A DNA stretch of 64,000 nucleotides from NCBI RefSeq assembly GCF_900103935.1, contig NZ_FNIC01000001.1, positions 226,306 to 290,305 on the forward strand. Reading direction: 5' to 3'. Of this stretch, positions 46,242 to 56,237 are shown in pieces. Made by a program: the position numbers and the translations under genes. Below the pieces are notes generated by a model, which made no database searches, was not told where the DNA came from, and was given only the letters and a program-made list of their open reading frames with translations. Source of the DNA: Nocardioides szechwanensis. GTDB lineage: Bacteria > Actinomycetota > Actinomycetes > Propionibacteriales > Nocardioidaceae. Every line of letters begins with the position of its first letter. Within the stretch, counting starts at the first letter, position 1.

Positions 46242-48004
46242 CCACCACCGCCGCGCGCGCCGACGTCACCGTCGGCCGCAAGCCGCTGGGCCAGCAGCTA
46301 GTCCGGATCATGACCACGACCGACCACAAGCTGATCGGCAAGATGTACCTCGTCACGTCGTTCGCGTGGTTCATGGTCGGCGGCCTGATGGCCATGCTGA
46401 TCCGCTCCGAGCTCGCCTACCCGGGACAGCAGGTCGTCAACGAGGAGGTCTACAACCAGCTCTTCACGATGCACGGCACGATCATGCTGCTGCTGTTCGC
46501 GACGCCCCTGTTCTTCGGGTTCGCCAACGTGATCATGCCGATCCAGATCGGCTCGCCCGACGTGGCGTTCCCCAGGCTCAACATGTTCAGCTACTGGCTG
46601 TTCCTCTTCGGCGGCCTGATCGCCGCCTCCGGCTTCCTGACGCCCTCGGGCGCGGCCGACTTCGGCTGGTTCGCCTACACGCCGCTGTCCGACTCCGTCC
46701 GCTCACCGGGCGTCGGCGGTGACCTGTGGATCATGGGTCTGTGGATGGCCGGTCTCGGCACGATCCTGGGTGCCGTCAACTTCATCACCACGATCATCTG
46801 CATGCGCGCACCTGGCATGACGATGTTCCGGATGCCGATCTTCGTGTGGAACACGCTGGTCACCAGCCTGCTCGTGCTGATCGCGTTCCCCGTGCTCGCC
46901 GGTGCGCTGCTCTCGCTCGAGGCCGACCGGATGATCGGCGCCCACGTCTTCGACACCGCCCACGGCGGCGCGATCCTGTGGCAGCACCTGTTCTGGTTCT
47001 TCGGGCACCCCGAGGTCTACATCATCGCGTTGCCGTTCTTCGGCATCGTCAGCGAGATCCTGCCGGTCTTCAGCCGCAAGCCGCTCTTCGGCTACGTCGG
47101 CCTGGTCGGCGCCACGCTCGGCATCGCGATCCTCTCGGTCGCCGTGTGGGCCCACCACATGTTCGTCACGGGTGCGGTCAACCTGCCGTTCTTCTCCGGC
47201 ATGACATTCCTGATCGCCGTACCAACGGGCGTGAAGTTCTTCAACTGGATCGGCACGATGTGGGGCGGGTCGGTGTCGCTCGACACCCCGATGCTCTGGT
47301 CGATCGGCTTCCTCACGACGTTCCTGTTCGGTGGCCTGACCGGCATCATCCTGGCCTCGCCGCCGCTGGACTTCCACGTCTCCGACTCCTACTTCGTGGT
47401 CGCGCACTTCCACTACGTCGTCTTCGGCACCGTGGTGTTCGCGATGTTCGCCGGCTTCTACTTCTGGTGGCCCAAGATGACCGGCCGGATGCTCGACGAG
47501 CGCCTCGGCAAGATCCACTTCTGGCTGCTTTTCGTCGGCTTCCACCTGACCTTCCTGGTCCAGCACTGGCTGGGTGTCGAGGGCATGCCGCGGCGCATCG
47601 CCGACTACCTCGGCACCGACGGGTTCACCACCCTCAACCAGGTCTCGACGATCGGTGCGTTCCTGCTGGGCGCCTCGACGCTCCCGTTCCTCTACAACGT
47701 CTACATCTCCCGGCGCTCGCCGCTGGTCGGCGTGGACGACCCGTGGGGCTGGGGCCGCTCGCTGGAGTGGGCCACGTCCAGTCCGCCGCCGCGCCACAAC
47801 TTCACCAGCATCCCGCGCATCCGCTCGGAGTCGCCGGCCTTCGACCTGCACCACCCGGAGATCGCGGCGATCGAGCTCGACGACAACCCCGCGGCCCGCG
47901 ACGGCGGCTTCGCCGACGCCCCCGACATGGAGGGTCGCGAGGAGCTGATCGAGGAGCGCCTCGACGAGCACACCGACGAGGCCCCGAAGGGTGATGAGCA
48001 GTGA
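46238..48004 (+). CDS. ctaD: Cytochrome c oxidase subunit I (aa3 type)
   Basis: 588 residues with 12 membrane helices. The heme-copper core is seen in [16 protein letters not shown] (a heme a ligand), [12 protein letters not shown] (CuB ligand and the cross-linked Tyr), [10 protein letters not shown] (CuB ligands) and [12 protein letters not shown] (heme ligands). A hydrophilic acidic C-terminal tail is typical of actinobacteria. It works with CtaC, CtaE and CtaF. Confidence 0.97.
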   Translation: MTTTAARADVTVGRKPLGQQLVRIMTTTDHKLIGKMYLVTSFAWFMVGGLMAMLIRSELAYPGQQVVNEEVYNQLFTMHGTIMLLLFATPLFFGFANVIMPIQIGSPDVAFPRLNMFSYWLFLFGGLIAASGFLTPSGAADFGWFAYTPLSDSVRSPGVGGDLWIMGLWMAGLGTILGAVNFITTIICMRAPGMTMFRMPIFVWNTLVTSLLVLIAFPVLAGALLSLEADRMIGAHVFDTAHGGAILWQHLFWFFGHPEVYIIALPFFGIVSEILPVFSRKPLFGYVGLVGATLGIAILSVAVWAHHMFVTGAVNLPFFSGMTFLIAVPTGVKFFNWIGTMWGGSVSLDTPMLWSIGFLTTFLFGGLTGIILASPPLDFHVSDSYFVVAHFHYVVFGTVVFAMFAGFYFWWPKMTGRMLDERLGKIHFWLLFVGFHLTFLVQHWLGVEGMPRRIADYLGTDGFTTLNQVSTIGAFLLGASTLPFLYNVYISRRSPLVGVDDPWGWGRSLEWATSSPPPRHNFTSIPRIRSESPAFDLHHPEIAAIELDDNPAARDGGFADAPDMEGREELIEERLDEHTDEAPKGDEQ

Positions 48005-48417
48005 AGGCAGAGACCTGGATTTTCGTGATCTGCACGGTCTTCTTCGTGCTGGTCACCCCGGCCTACTGGTTCGTCACCGACGGCACCGACAAGGGCGGTG
48101 ACTGGACCGGTACGTCGGCCCTCACGATGACCGCCCTGCTCACCGCGATGGTCGCCCTCTACCTCGGCTTCCACGCCAAGAAGATGGACGCACGCCCCGA
48201 GGACCGCAAGGACGGCGAGATCGCCGACGGCGCGGGGGAGCTCGGCTTCTTCCCGCCCTACTCCTGGTGGCCCCTGTGGTGCGCGGCGACGCTCGGTGTG
48301 ATCGTGTCCGGGATCGCGGCCGGCGCCTGGTGGCTGGCCATCATCGGCGCGGTCCTGGGGGCCGTCGCCCTGAGCGGTCTGGTGTTCGAGTACTACCGGG
48401 GTGAGCACGCTCACTAG
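48001..48417 (+). CDS. ctaF: Cytochrome c oxidase subunit IV (actinobacterial type)
   Basis: 138 residues with four hydrophobic segments. [20 protein letters not shown], then [23 protein letters not shown] and [14 protein letters not shown] are hallmarks of actinobacterial CtaF. The GTG overlaps the ctaD stop (GTGA). It completes the ctaC-ctaD-ctaF operon; ctaE lies with qcr 6 kb on. Confidence 0.94.
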   Translation: MKAETWIFVICTVFFVLVTPAYWFVTDGTDKGGDWTGTSALTMTALLTAMVALYLGFHAKKMDARPEDRKDGEIADGAGELGFFPPYSWWPLWCAATLGVIVSGIAAGAWWLAIIGAVLGAVALSGLVFEYYRGEHAH

Positions 48418-48528
48418 GCCCCACCCCAACGGGTGTGCGACGCGATCCTCCTGGGTCGCGCGGGTTACCCTGGTGTCGGCCGAGCGGTCTTGCCGCTGAG
48501 TCCAGCGACAATCACGGGGAGTCCCACC

Positions 48529-49725
48529 ATGTCCAGCCGCCGCCTGGTCGGCGCGTCCGCGCTCGTCCTAGCCAGCCTCGCCCTCGCCGCGTGCGACGCC
48601 GGCTCAGCGATGCCCGGAAGCTCCGACGAACCCTCCGCGTCCGCCTCGTCACCCGAGGCTGACGTCGCCGAGGCGTCGGTGAGGACCAACCTCCCGGGTG
48701 GCACCGCCCCGCTCCCGGTCGACAAGGTGGTCAAGGTCAGCGCCAGTGAGGCCCGACTGACCACGGTGGAGGTCACCTCGGCCGGCGGCCCCCTCGACGG
48801 CACTCTCAGCAACGACGGCTCCACCTGGACCGCCGGCGACCGGCTCGAGCCCGGCACCGACTACACCCTGCGCGCGGTCGCCGAGACCGCCGAGGGCGAC
48901 CCTGTCCGCCGTACGGCCAAGTTCACGACGCAGGCCCTGACCCTCGACGAGCAGACCTACCCGTCCGTGGCGCCGCTCGCGGGCGAGACCGTCGGGGTCG
49001 GGATGCCCGTCATCGTCAGCTTCGACCTGCCGGTGACCGACCGGGCGGCGTTCGAGCGCCACATGACCGTCACCTCCAGCCCGCAGCAGCGCGGCAGCTG
49101 GCACTGGCTCAGCGACAACGAGGCCCACTGGCGCCCGGCGAAGTACTGGAAGCCCGGCACCGAGGTCTCCGTCGACGTCGACATCAACGGCGTCGCCGCC
49201 GGCAACGGCATCTACGGCCAGGAGGACCGCGTCGTCGACTTCGAGGTCGGTGACGCCCACGTCTACAAGGTCAACATGAAGACCTACCAGATGAAGGTGC
49301 TCAGCAACGGCAAACTCCTGCGGACCATCCCGATCACCACCGGCGAGCAGCCGGCGTTCACCACCCGCACCGGCACCAAGGTGATCATCGAGAAGTTCGA
49401 CAGCAAGACCATGAACTCCGAGACCGTCGGCATCACCGGCGAGGACGCCTACAACATCGACAACGTGCAGTGGGCGATGCGGTTGACCTACTCCGGCGAG
49501 TTCATCCACGCCGCCCCCTGGTCGACCGGCTCCCAGGGCTACGCCAACGTCTCGCACGGCTGCACCGGCATGAGCACCGCCGACGCCGGCTGGCTTTACG
49601 ACATGACCCGCCGCGGCGACGTGGTCGAGTACACCGGAAGCGACAAGCCGATGACCCTCGACAACGGGTACGGCGACTGGAACGCTTCCTTCGCCGACTA
49701 CGCCAAGGGCTCCGCTCTCCGCTGA
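48529..49725 (+). CDS. L,D-transpeptidase lipoprotein (Ig-like plus YkuD)
   Basis: 398 residues. A lipoprotein signal ends at Cys22 (LALAACDAG), then come two Ig-like domains (about 60-260) and the YkuD catalytic domain with IHAAPWSTGSQGYANVSHGC (His343, Cys345). This is the mycobacterial LdtMt2 type, which makes 3-3 peptidoglycan cross-links outside the membrane. GGGGA precedes ATG 48529. Its TGA stop lies in a GCTGACCCGCCC sequence resembling half of the palindrome that follows. Confidence 0.93.
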   Translation: MSSRRLVGASALVLASLALAACDAGSAMPGSSDEPSASASSPEADVAEASVRTNLPGGTAPLPVDKVVKVSASEARLTTVEVTSAGGPLDGTLSNDGSTWTAGDRLEPGTDYTLRAVAETAEGDPVRRTAKFTTQALTLDEQTYPSVAPLAGETVGVGMPVIVSFDLPVTDRAAFERHMTVTSSPQQRGSWHWLSDNEAHWRPAKYWKPGTEVSVDVDINGVAAGNGIYGQEDRVVDFEVGDAHVYKVNMKTYQMKVLSNGKLLRTIPITTGEQPAFTTRTGTKVIIEKFDSKTMNSETVGITGEDAYNIDNVQWAMRLTYSGEFIHAAPWSTGSQGYANVSHGCTGMSTADAGWLYDMTRRGDVVEYTGSDKPMTLDNGYGDWNASFADYAKGSALR

Positions 49726-49737
49726 CCCGCCCTTCAC

Positions 49738-49770
49738 GTTGACCCGCCCGAAACTTTCGGGCGGGTCAAC
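49738..49770. repeat. 33-bp palindromic element, copy 2
   Basis: Arms GTTGACCCGCCCGAAA and TTTCGGGCGGGTCAAC around one base, followed by GTTTTCC, which gives it the form of an intrinsic terminator for the L,D-transpeptidase gene. The 22-bp half copy found in the 64-bp versions is lacking, but a degenerate half precedes it at 49721-49737. Confidence 0.85.
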
Positions 49771-49832
49771 GTTTTCCACAGACGGAGAATGGCCAGGCGT
49801 GGGCAGGGACACACCTGGGGAGACCTCAGGGC

Positions 49833-50783
49833 ATGTCACTCCCGCAGCTCCTCGTCGACCTCCTCGAAGCTCGCTCCAGGCTGCCTCACCATCGTCCCTT
49901 CCTCACGGCAGAGGCCCTCGGGACGGGACTGACCTACCGCCAGCTCAGGCAGCTCGTGGCGGAAGGCCTGCTCAGCCACCCGATCCGAGGCGTGTACGCG
50001 ATGCCCCAGCTGACCGATGATCTCGAGCTGCGCCTGGCGATGCTGCGGCTCGTCGTACCGTCCGAGTGCGTGGTGACGGACCGGACGGCCGCCTGGCTCT
50101 GGGGCGCGGAGTACGCGCTGGCTCCTAACGACCACCTTCAGACACCGCAGGTCTCGGTCTTCTCGCCACCTGGCCACCGGCTGCGCAACGGCTTGGTCGA
50201 CAGTGGCGAGCGCCGCTTCGCGCCCGGGGACGTGGTAGCCCTCGGTGGGCTGCTGGTGACCAGCCCGCTCCGCACGGCCTGCGACCTAGGCCGGCTGCTC
50301 CACCGCGACCAGGCTTTCGCCGCGATGGACGCGCTGGCGGCGTTGCGTCACTTCTCGCTCATGGAGCTCCAGCTGGAGGTGCGCAGATTCCGGCGCTACC
50401 GGGGAGTCGTCCAGCTCCGCTCGCTGGCGCCGAAGGTCCACTGGGGTGCTCAGTCAGGACCTGAGAGCATCGTGCGGCTGCGGTGGCACGACGAGGCGCT
50501 GCCCGCGCCCGAGTGTCAGGTCGAGGTCGAGGGGCCGGACTCGTCGTACTTCCTCGATATCGGCAACCGTGAGCATCGAGTGGCGGCCGAGTACGACGGC
50601 GTGGAGTTCCACGGGGCCGATCGCGCCGCGCACGATGCGAGGCGCCGAGCATGGATGACCGAGCAGCTTGGATGGGTCATCGTCGTGATCCGCAAGGAGA
50701 ACCTGTTCGGGCGACGCCAAGACGTCCATCTGCTGCTCCGTGCCGGGTACGACGAGGCCCGGCGTCGGTCCCCTCGAGGTTGA
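49833..50783 (+). CDS. AbiEi-type antitoxin-domain protein with a C-terminal DUF559/Vsr-like region
   Basis: 316 residues. The N-terminus (LTAEALGTGLTYRQLRQLVAEG, with GLLSHPIRGVYAMP) is the winged helix of AbiEi-type antitoxins. The C-terminal part (VAAEYDGVEFH, WMTEQLGWVIVVIRKENLF) resembles DUF559/very-short-patch-repair endonuclease folds, with a possible D/E-K core. Such lone fusion proteins are common in actinobacteria; no AbiEii toxin is adjacent. The function is unknown. It lies between two palindromic elements, and its TGA stop is part of the second. It separates the cta and qcr genes. Confidence 0.72.
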   Translation: MSLPQLLVDLLEARSRLPHHRPFLTAEALGTGLTYRQLRQLVAEGLLSHPIRGVYAMPQLTDDLELRLAMLRLVVPSECVVTDRTAAWLWGAEYALAPNDHLQTPQVSVFSPPGHRLRNGLVDSGERRFAPGDVVALGGLLVTSPLRTACDLGRLLHRDQAFAAMDALAALRHFSLMELQLEVRRFRRYRGVVQLRSLAPKVHWGAQSGPESIVRLRWHDEALPAPECQVEVEGPDSSYFLDIGNREHRVAAEYDGVEFHGADRAAHDARRRAWMTEQLGWVIVVIRKENLFGRRQDVHLLLRAGYDEARRRSPRG

Positions 50784-50842
50784 CCCGCCCGAAACTGACC
50801 GCAAATGCCGTTGACCCGCCCGAAAGTTTCGGGCGGGTCAAC
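50779..50842. repeat. 64-bp composite palindromic element, copy 3
   Basis: A half copy (50779-50800), a nine-base spacer, and a full 33-bp palindrome (50810-50842). It is the reverse complement of the element at 3562-3625, with 59 of 64 bases identical. It overlaps the AbiEi-like stop codon and lies 14 bases from the convergent qcrB stop. Confidence 0.85.
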
Positions 50843-50856
50843 GTTAGAGCGGTGGG

Positions 50857-52608
50857 TCAGTGGTCTCCGCGCAGGGACTCGCCGTCGACAGCGTGATGAC
50901 CGTCGAACTGGTGACCGTCGGCGGAATGACCCTCGAGGGGAGCCTGGAGCTCGTGCTCGTGGTCGGCGTGGTGGTGCGCCGCCTCGAGCTCCTCGGCGGT
51001 CGGCTTCTGCACGTTGTCGGCGTACATCAGGGCCGAGAGCTTGGAGCGGACGCCGTCGAGACGACCGCCCTTCGCGGGGATCCCGTTGCTGTCGGTCTCG
51101 GTGGTCGGGGTCCACACCTCGTCGCGGTCACGTGCGGTCAGCTTGTAGGCGGCCTCGTCGCTGATCGGCAGGTGTCGCTCGGAGTAGCCGCCCTCGGCGG
51201 AGCGCATGATGATCCCGGTCTCGTAGCCGTGGAGCAGCTTCTGCTCGTCGTGACGCTGCAACGAGATGCACCAACGCCTGGTGATGAAGAACGCGATCAC
51301 CGGGCCGATGAACACCGCCGCACGCATGAAGTACGTGATCTGGTTGATGCTCAGGTGCAGCTTGATGGCGATGATGTCGTTGCCACCAGCCGCCCACATC
51401 AGACCGTAGAACGTCATCAGCGCGACCATGGTCGCCGTACGCGTGGGGGCGTTGCGCGGCCGCTGGAGCAGGTGGTGGTCGCGCTTGTCGCCGGTGATCC
51501 AGGCCTCGATGAACGGCAGCATCATCAAGATCGTGAACATCAGTCCAGGCAGGACGATGATCGGCAGGAAGACGTTCCACGACAGGGTCACGCCCAGGAA
51601 GTGCGACTCCCAGCCAGGCATGATCCGCAGCGCACCGTCGGGCCAACCCATGTACCAGTCGGGTTGAGAACCTGCGGTGACTTTGGTCGGGTCGTAGGGC
51701 CCGAACTTCCAGATGGGGTTGATGGACAACAGCCCACCCATGAGGGCCGCCACACCGAAGACGATGAAGAAGAAGCCGCCGGCCTTGGCCGCGTAGACAG
51801 GCAGCATCGGGAAACCGACGACGTTCTCCTCGGTGCGGCCGGGGCCTGGCCACTGGGTGTGCTTGTGGTAGACGAGCAGCAGCATGTGGGCTGCGATCAA
51901 GGCCAGCAGGATGCCGGGGATCAGCAGCACGTGGACGGTGTAGAGGCGCGGGATGATCGACTCGCCCGGGAACTCGCCACCGAACAGGAAGAAGGACATG
52001 TAGGTGCCGACGACCGGCATCGACTTCATGAAGCCGTCGGCTGCTCGGATGCCGGTGCCGGAGAGCAGGTCGTCGGGCAGCGAGTAGCCGGTGAAGCCCT
52101 CGAGGGTGCCGAGCAGCAGCAGCAGGCTGCCGATCACCCAGTTGAGCTCACGCGGCTTGCGGAACGCGCCGGTGAAGTAGACGCGGAGCAGATGGATCAT
52201 CATCGAGGCGATGAAGATCAACGCGGCCCAGTGGTGCATCTGCCGCATGAGCAGGCCGCCACGGACGTCGAACGAGAGCTTGAGCGTCGAGGCCATCGCT
52301 TCGGACATCTCGACGCCGCGCAGCGGGCTGTAGGAGCCTTGGTACTCGACCTCGCCCATGCTCGGGGTGAACCACAGCGTCAGGAACACACCGCTGAGCA
52401 GCAGGACGACGAAGCTCCACAGCGCGATCTCGCCGAGCATGAAGGACCAGTGGTCCGGGAAGACCTTGCGCAGGTTCTTCTTCATCACCGTGCCGAGGCC
52501 GAGGCGCTCGTCGGCCCAGTTGGCTACGACTCCGGCCTTGCTCGGCTTCTTGGGGGTGGCGGCGGTCGTGGAGTTGGTGTCCGCGACCTTGCTGGTGTCG
52601 ATACTCAT
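50857..52608 (-). CDS. qcrB: Cytochrome bc1 complex cytochrome b subunit
   Basis: 583 residues. Heme ligands are in LMRQMHHWAALIFIASMMIH and in LLIPGILLALIAAHMLLLVYH; the quinone-site PDWYMGWPDG replaces PEWY, as in actinobacteria. A long C-terminal extension with extra helices and a His-rich tail (HHHADHEHELQAP, GHQFDGHHAVDG) follows. It forms the bc1-aa3 supercomplex with QcrA, QcrC and the cta products. ATG 52608 begins MSIDTSK, two bases after the qcrA stop; the earlier codon at 52626 lies inside qcrA. Confidence 0.95.
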   Translation of the reverse strand: MSIDTSKVADTNSTTAATPKKPSKAGVVANWADERLGLGTVMKKNLRKVFPDHWSFMLGEIALWSFVVLLLSGVFLTLWFTPSMGEVEYQGSYSPLRGVEMSEAMASTLKLSFDVRGGLLMRQMHHWAALIFIASMMIHLLRVYFTGAFRKPRELNWVIGSLLLLLGTLEGFTGYSLPDDLLSGTGIRAADGFMKSMPVVGTYMSFFLFGGEFPGESIIPRLYTVHVLLIPGILLALIAAHMLLLVYHKHTQWPGPGRTEENVVGFPMLPVYAAKAGGFFFIVFGVAALMGGLLSINPIWKFGPYDPTKVTAGSQPDWYMGWPDGALRIMPGWESHFLGVTLSWNVFLPIIVLPGLMFTILMMLPFIEAWITGDKRDHHLLQRPRNAPTRTATMVALMTFYGLMWAAGGNDIIAIKLHLSINQITYFMRAAVFIGPVIAFFITRRWCISLQRHDEQKLLHGYETGIIMRSAEGGYSERHLPISDEAAYKLTARDRDEVWTPTTETDSNGIPAKGGRLDGVRSKLSALMYADNVQKPTAEELEAAHHHADHEHELQAPLEGHSADGHQFDGHHAVDGESLRGDH

Positions 52609-52610
52609 CG

Positions 52611-53651
52611 TCAGCCACGCTCCCAAAAGCTAGGTCCCACGGGTTCGTTGAAGTCGTCCTGCGCCATGAGGAAGCCCTCGTCGTCGACCATCAGCGGCAG
52701 CTGGGGGAGTGCCCGCGCCGCGGGCCCGAACACGACCTTGCCCGAGTCGGCCAGGTCGAAGGTCGACTGGTGGCACGGGCACAGCAGATGGTGCGTCTTG
52801 CGCTCGTTGAGCGAGATCGGGCAACCGACGTGGGTGCAGATCTTGGAGTAGCAGACGATGCCGTCAACGGCCCAGTTGTCGCGGCCCTTGCCAGGAGTCA
52901 GGTCTTGGGGATCCATGCGCAGCAGGATGACCGCAGCCTTGGACTTGGCGGTCTGAAGCTCGGCGCCGCGGAGGACGTGCTCGCCGTCCTCGTCGACGGC
53001 GAAGATGATCTCCGGCTCCGCGTTGACCAGGTCGCCGATCTCGAGGTCGGCGATGTTGATGGGGGTGCCGACGACGTCGCGTACGACGCGCATCCGGGGC
53101 TTCCAGACCGTGTGGTAGAGCTTGTCGCCGGGGAGCGGGCCCAGGTCGCGCAGCATCACGATGGCCGGCAGCCCGAGCAGCGCCACGGATCCGAGCAGCG
53201 AGTTGCGCACGAGCGGGCGACGGCCGATGCCGGACTCCTCGAGGCCCAGCGCGAGCGCGTCCAGGGTGCCCTGGCGGTCCTCGTCGGAGGAGCGGGCCGG
53301 GTGGCGCATCTCGACGATCTCGTGGTCGCCCATGAGCTTGCGGGCCCACTGGATGATCCCGATGCCGATGAGGAGCAGCGCCGCGCCGAGGGTCGAGCCG
53401 AGGGCGATCGTGGAGGCGCCGAAGCCGGCGAACGTCGTGTGGTTGTCGCCGACCTTCAGCGTGAAGTAGGAGACCAGGAACAGGATCACGCAGATCGAGG
53501 ACAGGCCGAACAGCCCGGCCACCTGGCGCTCGGCGCGCTTGGCGAGCCGTTCGTCGACGTCGGTCGGTCGCCAGGTGTGGGGCGGCAGCCCCGGGTTGGC
53601 GATCGGCTCCTCCTGCGTGGTGGCCGGGAGGTGGTCGTGGTTGTCGCTCAC
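52611..53651 (-). CDS. qcrA: Cytochrome bc1 complex Rieske iron-sulfur subunit
   Basis: 346 residues. Three N-terminal membrane helices, the actinobacterial form, precede the Rieske domain with the 2Fe-2S ligands in KICTHVGCPIS and LLCPCHQSTFDLAD. It carries electrons from quinol to QcrC. Its ATG overlaps the qcrC stop by four bases (53648-53651). Confidence 0.96.
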   Translation of the reverse strand: MSDNHDHLPATTQEEPIANPGLPPHTWRPTDVDERLAKRAERQVAGLFGLSSICVILFLVSYFTLKVGDNHTTFAGFGASTIALGSTLGAALLLIGIGIIQWARKLMGDHEIVEMRHPARSSDEDRQGTLDALALGLEESGIGRRPLVRNSLLGSVALLGLPAIVMLRDLGPLPGDKLYHTVWKPRMRVVRDVVGTPINIADLEIGDLVNAEPEIIFAVDEDGEHVLRGAELQTAKSKAAVILLRMDPQDLTPGKGRDNWAVDGIVCYSKICTHVGCPISLNERKTHHLLCPCHQSTFDLADSGKVVFGPAARALPQLPLMVDDEGFLMAQDDFNEPVGPSFWERG

Positions 53652-54526
53652 GCGTCCGTTCCCTTCATGGGCGCCTTGGTGGTGCGCGTGCTGTGGGCTG
53701 CGATCCAGATCGCGAAGCCGACCAGTCCGCCGATGCCCACGAGCCAGCCGAACAGACCCTCGCTCACGGGGCCGAGCCCGCCGAGGCCGAACCCGCCGTA
53801 CTCGGGCTGGTCACGCATGGTCTCGATGTAGGCGATCACGTCGCGCTTCTCCTCCGGCGTCAGGTTGCCGTTGGAGAACACGTCCATGTTGCCGGGGCCG
53901 GTGAGCATGGCCTCGTAGATGTGCTCGGGCGAGGTGTTGAGGATGCTGGGGGCCTGGCCGCCACGGGGCATGGCGCCGCCGTTGCCGCTGAAGTTGTGGC
54001 AGGCCGTGCAGTTGGTGAGGAAGATCTGCCCGCCGCGGGAGATGGCCTCCTCGCGCTCCTCGTCGTCGAGGCTCTCGATGCTGTAGTCGCCCTCGTCGGG
54101 GATCGCCGGGCCGGGGCCGAGCGAACCGACGTACGCGGACAGCGCGGCGATCTCGTCCTCGTTGAAGACAGGGGCCTTCGCGGCGCCCTGCGCACCGGGC
54201 TGCACGAGAGGCATCCTGCCCGTGCCGAGCTGGAAGTCGGCGGCAGCCGCTCCCACGCCGGCCAGCGACGGGCCGTACTGGGTGCCACCCTCGGTGAGCA
54301 CGCCCTCGCCGTTCTGGCCGTGGCAGAAGACGCAGCTGATCAGGAAGAGCTCGCGGCCCTCGGCGATCAGCTCGGTGTCGGACTCGGCCGACTCGGCCTG
54401 GGCAGGCGCGAAGGCGGCGTACAGGCTGCCGGTCATCACCAGGCCCAGCATCAGCATCGCGAGGCCGGCGAGTCGGCCACGGCGGTGCCGTGACAGGCGT
54501 CCGGCAGTTCGGTTCAGGAGGCGCAC
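53648..54526 (-). CDS. qcrC: Cytochrome bc1 complex diheme cytochrome c subunit
   Basis: 292 residues. An N-terminal membrane anchor or signal (LAGLAMLMLGLVMTGSLYAAF) is followed by two heme c sites, CVFCH (Cys65, Cys68, His69) and CTACH, each in a cytochrome c domain, and a C-terminal membrane helix (LFGWLVGIGGLVGFAIWIA). The diheme form replaces free cytochrome c in actinobacteria and passes electrons straight to CtaC. Confidence 0.96.
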   Translation of the reverse strand: MRLLNRTAGRLSRHRRGRLAGLAMLMLGLVMTGSLYAAFAPAQAESAESDTELIAEGRELFLISCVFCHGQNGEGVLTEGGTQYGPSLAGVGAAAADFQLGTGRMPLVQPGAQGAAKAPVFNEDEIAALSAYVGSLGPGPAIPDEGDYSIESLDDEEREEAISRGGQIFLTNCTACHNFSGNGGAMPRGGQAPSILNTSPEHIYEAMLTGPGNMDVFSNGNLTPEEKRDVIAYIETMRDQPEYGGFGLGGLGPVSEGLFGWLVGIGGLVGFAIWIAAHSTRTTKAPMKGTDA

Positions 54527-54542
54527 ATTGAGTCCTTGCGGG

Positions 54543-55187
54543 TCACTGGATGAGGTAGATCGTGGCGAACAGCCCGATCCACACGACGTCGACGAAGTGC
54601 CAGTAGTAGGAGACGACGATCGCGCTGACCGCCTGCTCGTGGGTGAACTTGCGCGCGATGTAGGTGCGGCCGAGGACGAAGAGGAACGCGATGAGGCCGC
54701 CGGTCACGTGGATGCCGTGGAAGCCGGTGGTGAGGTAGAACATCGTGCCGTACGCCGAGTCGGGGATCGTGATCCCTTCCTGGATCAGCGTGGCGTACTC
54801 GATGGCCTGCCCGGCGATGAAGATCGCGCCCATGATGTAGGTGAGGATGAACCACTCACGCAGGCCCCAGCCCTTGACGCCCAGCACCGAGCCGGTGCGG
54901 CCCACCTGGCCGCGCTCGGCGGCGAACACGCCGAGCTGGCAGGTCAGCGAGGACAGCACCAGGATCGTGGTGTTGACCGCCGCGAACGGCACGTCGAGCA
55001 TCGCGGTGTTCTGTGCCCAGAGGTCGGTGCTCACCGCCCGGATCGTGAAGTACGAGGCAAAGAGGGCGGCGAAGAACATCAGCTCACTGGAGAGCCAGAT
55101 GATGGTCCCCACCGCCACCATGCTCGGACGGTCATGGTGCCCGTGCAGTCGGGATGCCGGAATCGCTGCTGGAGCTGTCGTCGCCAC
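54543..55187 (-). CDS. ctaE: Cytochrome c oxidase subunit III
   Basis: 214 residues with five membrane helices. [18 protein letters not shown] and [20 protein letters not shown], with [19 protein letters not shown] at the end, are the subunit III hallmarks. It is first in the ctaE-qcrC-qcrA-qcrB operon. GTG 55187 follows a CATAAT box by six bases, so a leaderless start. It is divergent from the CtaG-like gene. Confidence 0.96.
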   Translation of the reverse strand: MATTAPAAIPASRLHGHHDRPSMVAVGTIIWLSSELMFFAALFASYFTIRAVSTDLWAQNTAMLDVPFAAVNTTILVLSSLTCQLGVFAAERGQVGRTGSVLGVKGWGLREWFILTYIMGAIFIAGQAIEYATLIQEGITIPDSAYGTMFYLTTGFHGIHVTGGLIAFLFVLGRTYIARKFTHEQAVSAIVVSYYWHFVDVVWIGLFATIYLIQ

Positions 55188-55193
55188 GCGGTC

Positions 55194-55199
55194 ATTATG
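55194..55199 (-). promoter_or_regulatory. -10 box for the ctaE-qcrCAB operon
   Basis: CATAAT on the minus strand, six bases before GTG 55187. The -35 region is weak. Confidence 0.5.
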
Positions 55200-55261
55200 T
55201 CGGTGAACCGGTCCTGAGGGCGACCCGACCCCCTTTCTGAGTAAGTCATAAAGTTCACACC

Positions 55262-56227
55262 GTGCCCGGACCTTCCCTCATCAGCGCCTTCCCGGCGGTC
55301 CTCGACCTCCCGAGGCCGTCTTTCGGGGCGTTCCTCGGAGAGTGGTCGCTGGCGCCGCTGCCCCTGGTGCTCACGGTGTGGGCGGTCGGGCTCTACCTGC
55401 TCGGCGTGTGGACGCTCCGGCGGCGGGGTGACCGGTGGCCGGTCGGCCGCACGCTCGCCTTCGTGGTGCTCGGGATGGGCTCGTTCTACGTCGCCACCTC
55501 GTCGGGCCTCGCCGCCTACGACACCGTGCTGCTGAGCGTCCACATGGTCCAGCACATGGCGCTGTCGATGGTGGTGCCCCTCGCGCTCGCGCTCGGCGCG
55601 CCGGTCACCCTGGCCCTGCGCACGCTCCCCGCCGCCCCGCGGCGCTGGCTGCTCGTCGTACTGCACTCGCGGGTGGCGAAGGTGCTGTCCTTCCCGCCGT
55701 TGGCGTTCCTGCTCTACGTCATCTCGCCGTGGGCGCTCTACTTCTCCGGCTGGTACGACGCGTCGCTCAGCTCGGCGTACGTCCACGAGATGATGCACGT
55801 CCACCTGGTGCTGGTCGGCACGCTCTTCTTCTGGCCGCTGATGGGTGTTGACCCGCTGCCCGGACGGGTCGGCTACCCGTTCCGGGTGCTGCTGACGGTG
55901 CTCACGCTGCCGTTCCACGCCTTCCTCGGCGTCACGATCATGGGTCAGGACACGCTGCTGGGCGGCGACCACTACCCGGCCCTGTCCAACGGGCCGATGG
56001 GGTCCTGGCTGCCCGACCCGGCCGCGGACCAGGAGCTGGCCGGCGGGATCCTGTGGGGCGCGGGCGACCTGGTCGGGATCGTCTTCTTCGCCGTGCTGTT
56101 CACCCAGTGGGTGCGCTCGTCGATGAAGGAGGCCAAGCGCGAGGACCGGCGGCTGGACCTGGAGGAGGCGCGGGCGGCCCGTGCTGGTCGTCTGGGCCGC
56201 GACGCCGCCGCGACCCGCGAGCGGTAG
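55262..56227 (+). CDS. ctaG: Cytochrome c oxidase assembly protein, CtaG (caa3) family
   Basis: 321 residues with about seven to nine helices. [27 protein letters not shown] is broken into the usual paired His motifs (HMVQHM), and [14 protein letters not shown] and [14 protein letters not shown] follow; these conserved His and Met residues are thought to handle copper for the oxidase. The start is GTG 55262, nine bases after a CATAAA box. It is divergent from ctaE, which fits a shared role in oxidase biogenesis. Confidence 0.88.
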   Translation: MPGPSLISAFPAVLDLPRPSFGAFLGEWSLAPLPLVLTVWAVGLYLLGVWTLRRRGDRWPVGRTLAFVVLGMGSFYVATSSGLAAYDTVLLSVHMVQHMALSMVVPLALALGAPVTLALRTLPAAPRRWLLVVLHSRVAKVLSFPPLAFLLYVISPWALYFSGWYDASLSSAYVHEMMHVHLVLVGTLFFWPLMGVDPLPGRVGYPFRVLLTVLTLPFHAFLGVTIMGQDTLLGGDHYPALSNGPMGSWLPDPAADQELAGGILWGAGDLVGIVFFAVLFTQWVRSSMKEAKREDRRLDLEEARAARAGRLGRDAAATRER

Positions 56228-56230
56228 CAT
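56225..56230 (+). promoter_or_regulatory. -10 box for the receiver-domain gene and trpD
   Basis: TAGCAT, seven bases before GTG 56238. Its TAG is also the stop codon of the CtaG-like gene. Confidence 0.45.
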
Positions 56231-56237
56231 CACGCCT

